Source: Chloroflexota bacterium (GTDB taxonomy: Bacteria; Chloroflexota; Anaerolineae; Anaerolineales; DRMV01). From it: DNA of 9,173 nt. Positions within the stretch are counted from its first letter, which is position 1. Each line of letters starts with the position of its first letter. The DNA lies in the NCBI GenBank assembly GCA_013153375.1, contig JAADEN010000036.1, positions 1 through 9,173 on the forward strand, given 5' to 3'. Below, piece after piece: positions 5,432-9,173 of the stretch. The notes below the pieces were generated by a model. It saw only the letters and a program-made list of their open reading frames with translations, ran no database searches and was not told where the DNA came from. The translations under genes and the position numbers were made by a program.

Positions 5432-7597
5432 ATGCTTTTCGAAACCGTTGCTCACGGAGGCCCAACCTTCTTCCAACTGGCGCCGCTGGTGGTGTTCATC
5501 CCGCTGCTGGGCGCGACCATCAACTTCTTGTTCGGTCGCCGCCTGGGGGAGCGGGGGGTGGCGACCGTCGCGGTGACGGCCGCGGGCACCGCGTTCCTCA
5601 TCTCGGTGCTCCAGTGGCTCTCGCTGCGGGCCCACCCCGAGGGCGCCACCCAGGTGGTCGTGGAGTGGATCACCATCGGCGACTTCCAAGTGCGCTGGGC
5701 CCAACTCATCGATACCCTGTCCGTGACCATGATGCTGGTGGTCAGCGGCGTGGGCACCTTGATCCACATTTACGCCACCGCGTACATGCACTACGATGTG
5801 CGCTACAAGAACGACCCGCGCCGCTACGCCCGCTTCTTCGGCTTCTTCAACCTCTTCATCGCCATGATGATGATTCTGGTCACGGGCGACAGTTACCTGA
5901 CCCTGTTCGTGGGTTGGGAAGGCGTGGGCCTGTGCTCCTTCTTGCTGATCGGCTTTTGGTACGAGTATGACATTTTGGGCCGGCCCAGCACCGCGAACGC
6001 CCGCGCGGCCAAGAAGGCCTTTGTGGTCAACCGGGTGGGCGACTTCGGCTTTCTGCTGGCCATCTTCACCCTGTTCTGGTACTTCGGCACCGTGGAGTTC
6101 CACGGCGTGTTCGCCAAGGTGCACGAAGTGGCCGCGGCGCATCCCCAGGTGCTGCTGGCCGTGACCCTGTTCTTGCTGCTGGGCGTGACGGGCAAGTCCG
6201 CGCAGATCCCCCTGTTCGTGTGGCTGCCCGACGCGATGGCCGGCCCGACGCCCGTGTCCGCGCTGATTCACGCGGCCACCATGGTGACCGCGGGCGTGTA
6301 CCTCATCACCCGCTCTGCGGAACTCTACATGGCCGTGCCCCAGGCGCAGGCCATCGTGGCCCTGGTGGGCGGCCTGACCGCGCTGGTGGCCGCGACCATG
6401 GCCGTGGCCCAATACGACATCAAGAAGGTGCTGGCCTACTCCACCATCTCCCAACTGGGCTTCATGGTCGCCGCGGTGGGCATGGGCGCGTTCGTGGCCG
6501 GGATGTTCCACCTGGTCACCCACGCGTTCTTCAAGGCCCTGCTGTTTCTGGGCTCGGGCTCGGTCATCATCGCGTTGGAACGCGCGCATCATCCCCTGCC
6601 CGACGATCCCGAGGCGCAAGCCCTGGCCCGCGAACACGGCCACGGGGGGCACGACGCGCACGGCCACGACGACCACGAGCACGGCCACGAGCCCTTCGAT
6701 CCCCAGGACATGCGCAACATGGGCGGCCTGCTGCGTCGCATCCCCGTGACCTCGTGGACCTACATCATCGGCGGCTTGGCCCTGGCCGGCATCCCGCCTC
6801 TGGCCGGGTTCTGGTCCAAGGACGAGATTCTGCTCGAGGCCAAGCACTTGCAGCCCGTGGTGTACGGTCTGTTGACCGCGGCCGCGTTCCTGACCGCGTT
6901 CTATGTCACCCGGCAGTTGGTGATGGTCTTTCTGGGGCGGCCGCGCAGCGAGGCCGCGGCCCACGCCATCGAGAGCCCCAAGGCCATGACCGGCGTGCTG
7001 GTCACCCTGGCCGGGCTGTCGCTGGTGGGCGGCTTCTTGAACGCGCCGGGCGTGCACGCGTTCGCCCACTGGCTGGAGCACACCCTGCCCGAGGTGGAGA
7101 CGCTGCCCTTCGACCTGGTCGTCGCCAGCGTGTCCACGGGCCTGGCGCTGCTCTCCATGCTCACCGCGTGGAGCCTGTACAAAGGCGTGCGGGCCTGGGT
7201 CGAGTGGCAGCAGGATCCGCTGGAGCGCATCCTGGGCCCCGGCCTGTTCGGGTTCCTGCATCACGCCTGGCACTGGGACGATTTCTATCAGGCCGTGTTC
7301 GTACGCGGCTACGACGCGCTGGCCGCGTTCCTGGCCCACACCGTGGACTGGGCGTTCTGGCACGACTGGTTCCATGAGACCATCATCGCCGGCACTTACC
7401 GCCGCCTGAGCCGTTTCCTGGCCTGGTCCGTGGATCTGGGCGTGATCGACCGCCTCGCCAACGAGTTGGCCGGCGCGGTCAAAGGGCTGGCGTTGGTGGC
7501 CCGCAAATTGCAAAGCGGCTATGTGCGCAACTACGCCTTGTCGGTGTTCGTCGGCGTGGTGCTGATGTTGGGCTATTTGCTGTGGGTCGTGCGTTGA
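5432..7597 (+). CDS. nuoL: NADH-quinone oxidoreductase subunit L (distal antiporter-like proton pump)
   Basis: NuoL (ND5 homologue) is the distal antiporter-like subunit of the membrane arm. This copy has 721 residues, against about 610 in E. coli. Visible pump residues are E163 (in FVGWEGVGLCSF), K255 (in GVTGKSAQIPLFVWLPDAM), H280 (in IHAATMVTAGVY), K368 (in THAFFKALLF) and K463 (in LAGFWSKDEIL). All match the essential Glu and Lys of the family. Extra length comes partly from a loop at 385-425 with ten histidines between H386 and H419, and partly from a long C-terminal region. The latter should hold the lateral helix along the membrane arm, followed by the last membrane helix (703-720) after the typical LQSGYVRNYAL. 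AGGAGA (5419-5424) lies 7 bases before the ATG. A GC hairpin follows the stop in the gap to nuoM. Confidence 0.97.
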   Translation: MLFETVAHGGPTFFQLAPLVVFIPLLGATINFLFGRRLGERGVATVAVTAAGTAFLISVLQWLSLRAHPEGATQVVVEWITIGDFQVRWAQLIDTLSVTMMLVVSGVGTLIHIYATAYMHYDVRYKNDPRRYARFFGFFNLFIAMMMILVTGDSYLTLFVGWEGVGLCSFLLIGFWYEYDILGRPSTANARAAKKAFVVNRVGDFGFLLAIFTLFWYFGTVEFHGVFAKVHEVAAAHPQVLLAVTLFLLLGVTGKSAQIPLFVWLPDAMAGPTPVSALIHAATMVTAGVYLITRSAELYMAVPQAQAIVALVGGLTALVAATMAVAQYDIKKVLAYSTISQLGFMVAAVGMGAFVAGMFHLVTHAFFKALLFLGSGSVIIALERAHHPLPDDPEAQALAREHGHGGHDAHGHDDHEHGHEPFDPQDMRNMGGLLRRIPVTSWTYIIGGLALAGIPPLAGFWSKDEILLEAKHLQPVVYGLLTAAAFLTAFYVTRQLVMVFLGRPRSEAAAHAIESPKAMTGVLVTLAGLSLVGGFLNAPGVHAFAHWLEHTLPEVETLPFDLVVASVSTGLALLSMLTAWSLYKGVRAWVEWQQDPLERILGPGLFGFLHHAWHWDDFYQAVFVRGYDALAAFLAHTVDWAFWHDWFHETIIAGTYRRLSRFLAWSVDLGVIDRLANELAGAVKGLALVARKLQSGYVRNYALSVFVGVVLMLGYLLWVVR
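6584..6691 (+). other. Histidine-rich loop inside NuoL
   Basis: Codons 385-420 of nuoL hold ten histidines between H386 and H419, eight of them in the 18-residue stretch HGHGGHDAHGHDDHEHGH (402-419), alternating with Gly and Asp. It sits between the helix with K368 and the conserved NMGGLLRRIP, where I recall E. coli NuoL having only a short linker. By the known topology the loop should face the cytoplasm. Such strings often bind Zn, Ni or Co, but binding here is inference. Confidence 0.8.
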
Positions 7598-7613
7598 GAT
7601 CCCACTTGTGGAA

Positions 7614-7629
7614 GGGGCCTTGGGGCCCC
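7614..7629 (+). repeat. GC hairpin in nuoL-nuoM gap, copy of the spacer motif
   Basis: GGGGCC (7614-7619), loop TTGG, GGCCCC (7624-7629) form a 6-bp all-GC stem 17 bases after the nuoL stop. It shares ten bases, GGGCCTTGGG, with the hairpin after nuoH. There is no U tract, so read-through into nuoM is expected, perhaps reduced. Confidence 0.5.
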
Positions 7630-7676
7630 ACCCGAAACCGATTCGCAATCGTTCATCTGCAACCGAGGAAGGCCCC

Positions 7677-9173
<1,497 letters not shown>

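Noticed and set aside
7614..7629. GC hairpin after nuoL as a transcription terminator
   Set aside because: No T run follows and nuoM begins 47 bases later with a good Shine-Dalgarno sequence, so read-through is expected.
7608..7676. Upstream extension of nuoM (23 codons)
   Set aside because: The extension covers the GC hairpin and the Shine-Dalgarno sequence and has no family resemblance; the ATG at 7677 fits the first helix.

Overview
The window is a run of genes for the proton-pumping NADH:quinone oxidoreductase (respiratory complex I, NDH-1). All are on the + strand, in the order nuoF (last 35 codons only), nuoG, nuoH, nuoI, nuoJ, nuoK, nuoL, nuoM. Seven genes are complete, with no frameshift or missing catalytic residue that I could find. 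High GC, strong G/C preference at third codon positions, the Thermus-like cysteine spacing in NuoG and the wording of NuoG, NuoF and NuoL suggest a Chloroflexota bacterium, perhaps Anaerolineae-like. This is inference from recall, not a database result.

Layout: 1-110 is the nuoF 3' end. 111-381 is a 271-bp gap, by far the largest in the run. 382-2859 is nuoG (peripheral-arm Fe-S subunit). 2882-3883 is nuoH (quinone-chamber membrane subunit). 3951-4481 is nuoI (two [4Fe-4S] clusters). 4526-5065 and 5090-5392 are nuoJ and nuoK (small membrane subunits). 5432-7597 and 7677-9173 are nuoL and nuoM (antiporter-like proton-pumping subunits). The other gaps are 22-79 bp, and each start has a Shine-Dalgarno sequence, so nuoG-M look like one transcription unit.

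Together the genes encode the electron route from the NADH-dehydrogenase module (NuoF, NuoG) through NuoI to the quinone site at NuoH, and most of the proton-pumping arm (J, K, L, M). Missing from the window are nuoA-E, most of nuoF, and nuoN, which probably follows nuoM.

The part that does not fit a plain complex I operon is the nuoF-nuoG gap. Its minus strand holds what looks like a complete small-RNA gene: a near-consensus sigma70 promoter (TTGACT, 17 bp, TATCAT), a roughly 101-nt transcript that folds as a three-way junction beginning at the predicted first base, and an intrinsic terminator (10-bp perfect stem, then G and seven U). I do not recognise its family. Beside it are a 31-codon reading frame that looks like the broken start of a DUF3800 protein and a weak + strand promoter for nuoG that overlaps the small-RNA promoter. 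Other points of note are a histidine-rich loop inside NuoL and a GGGCCTTGGGC-type hairpin motif repeated in three of the short gaps.
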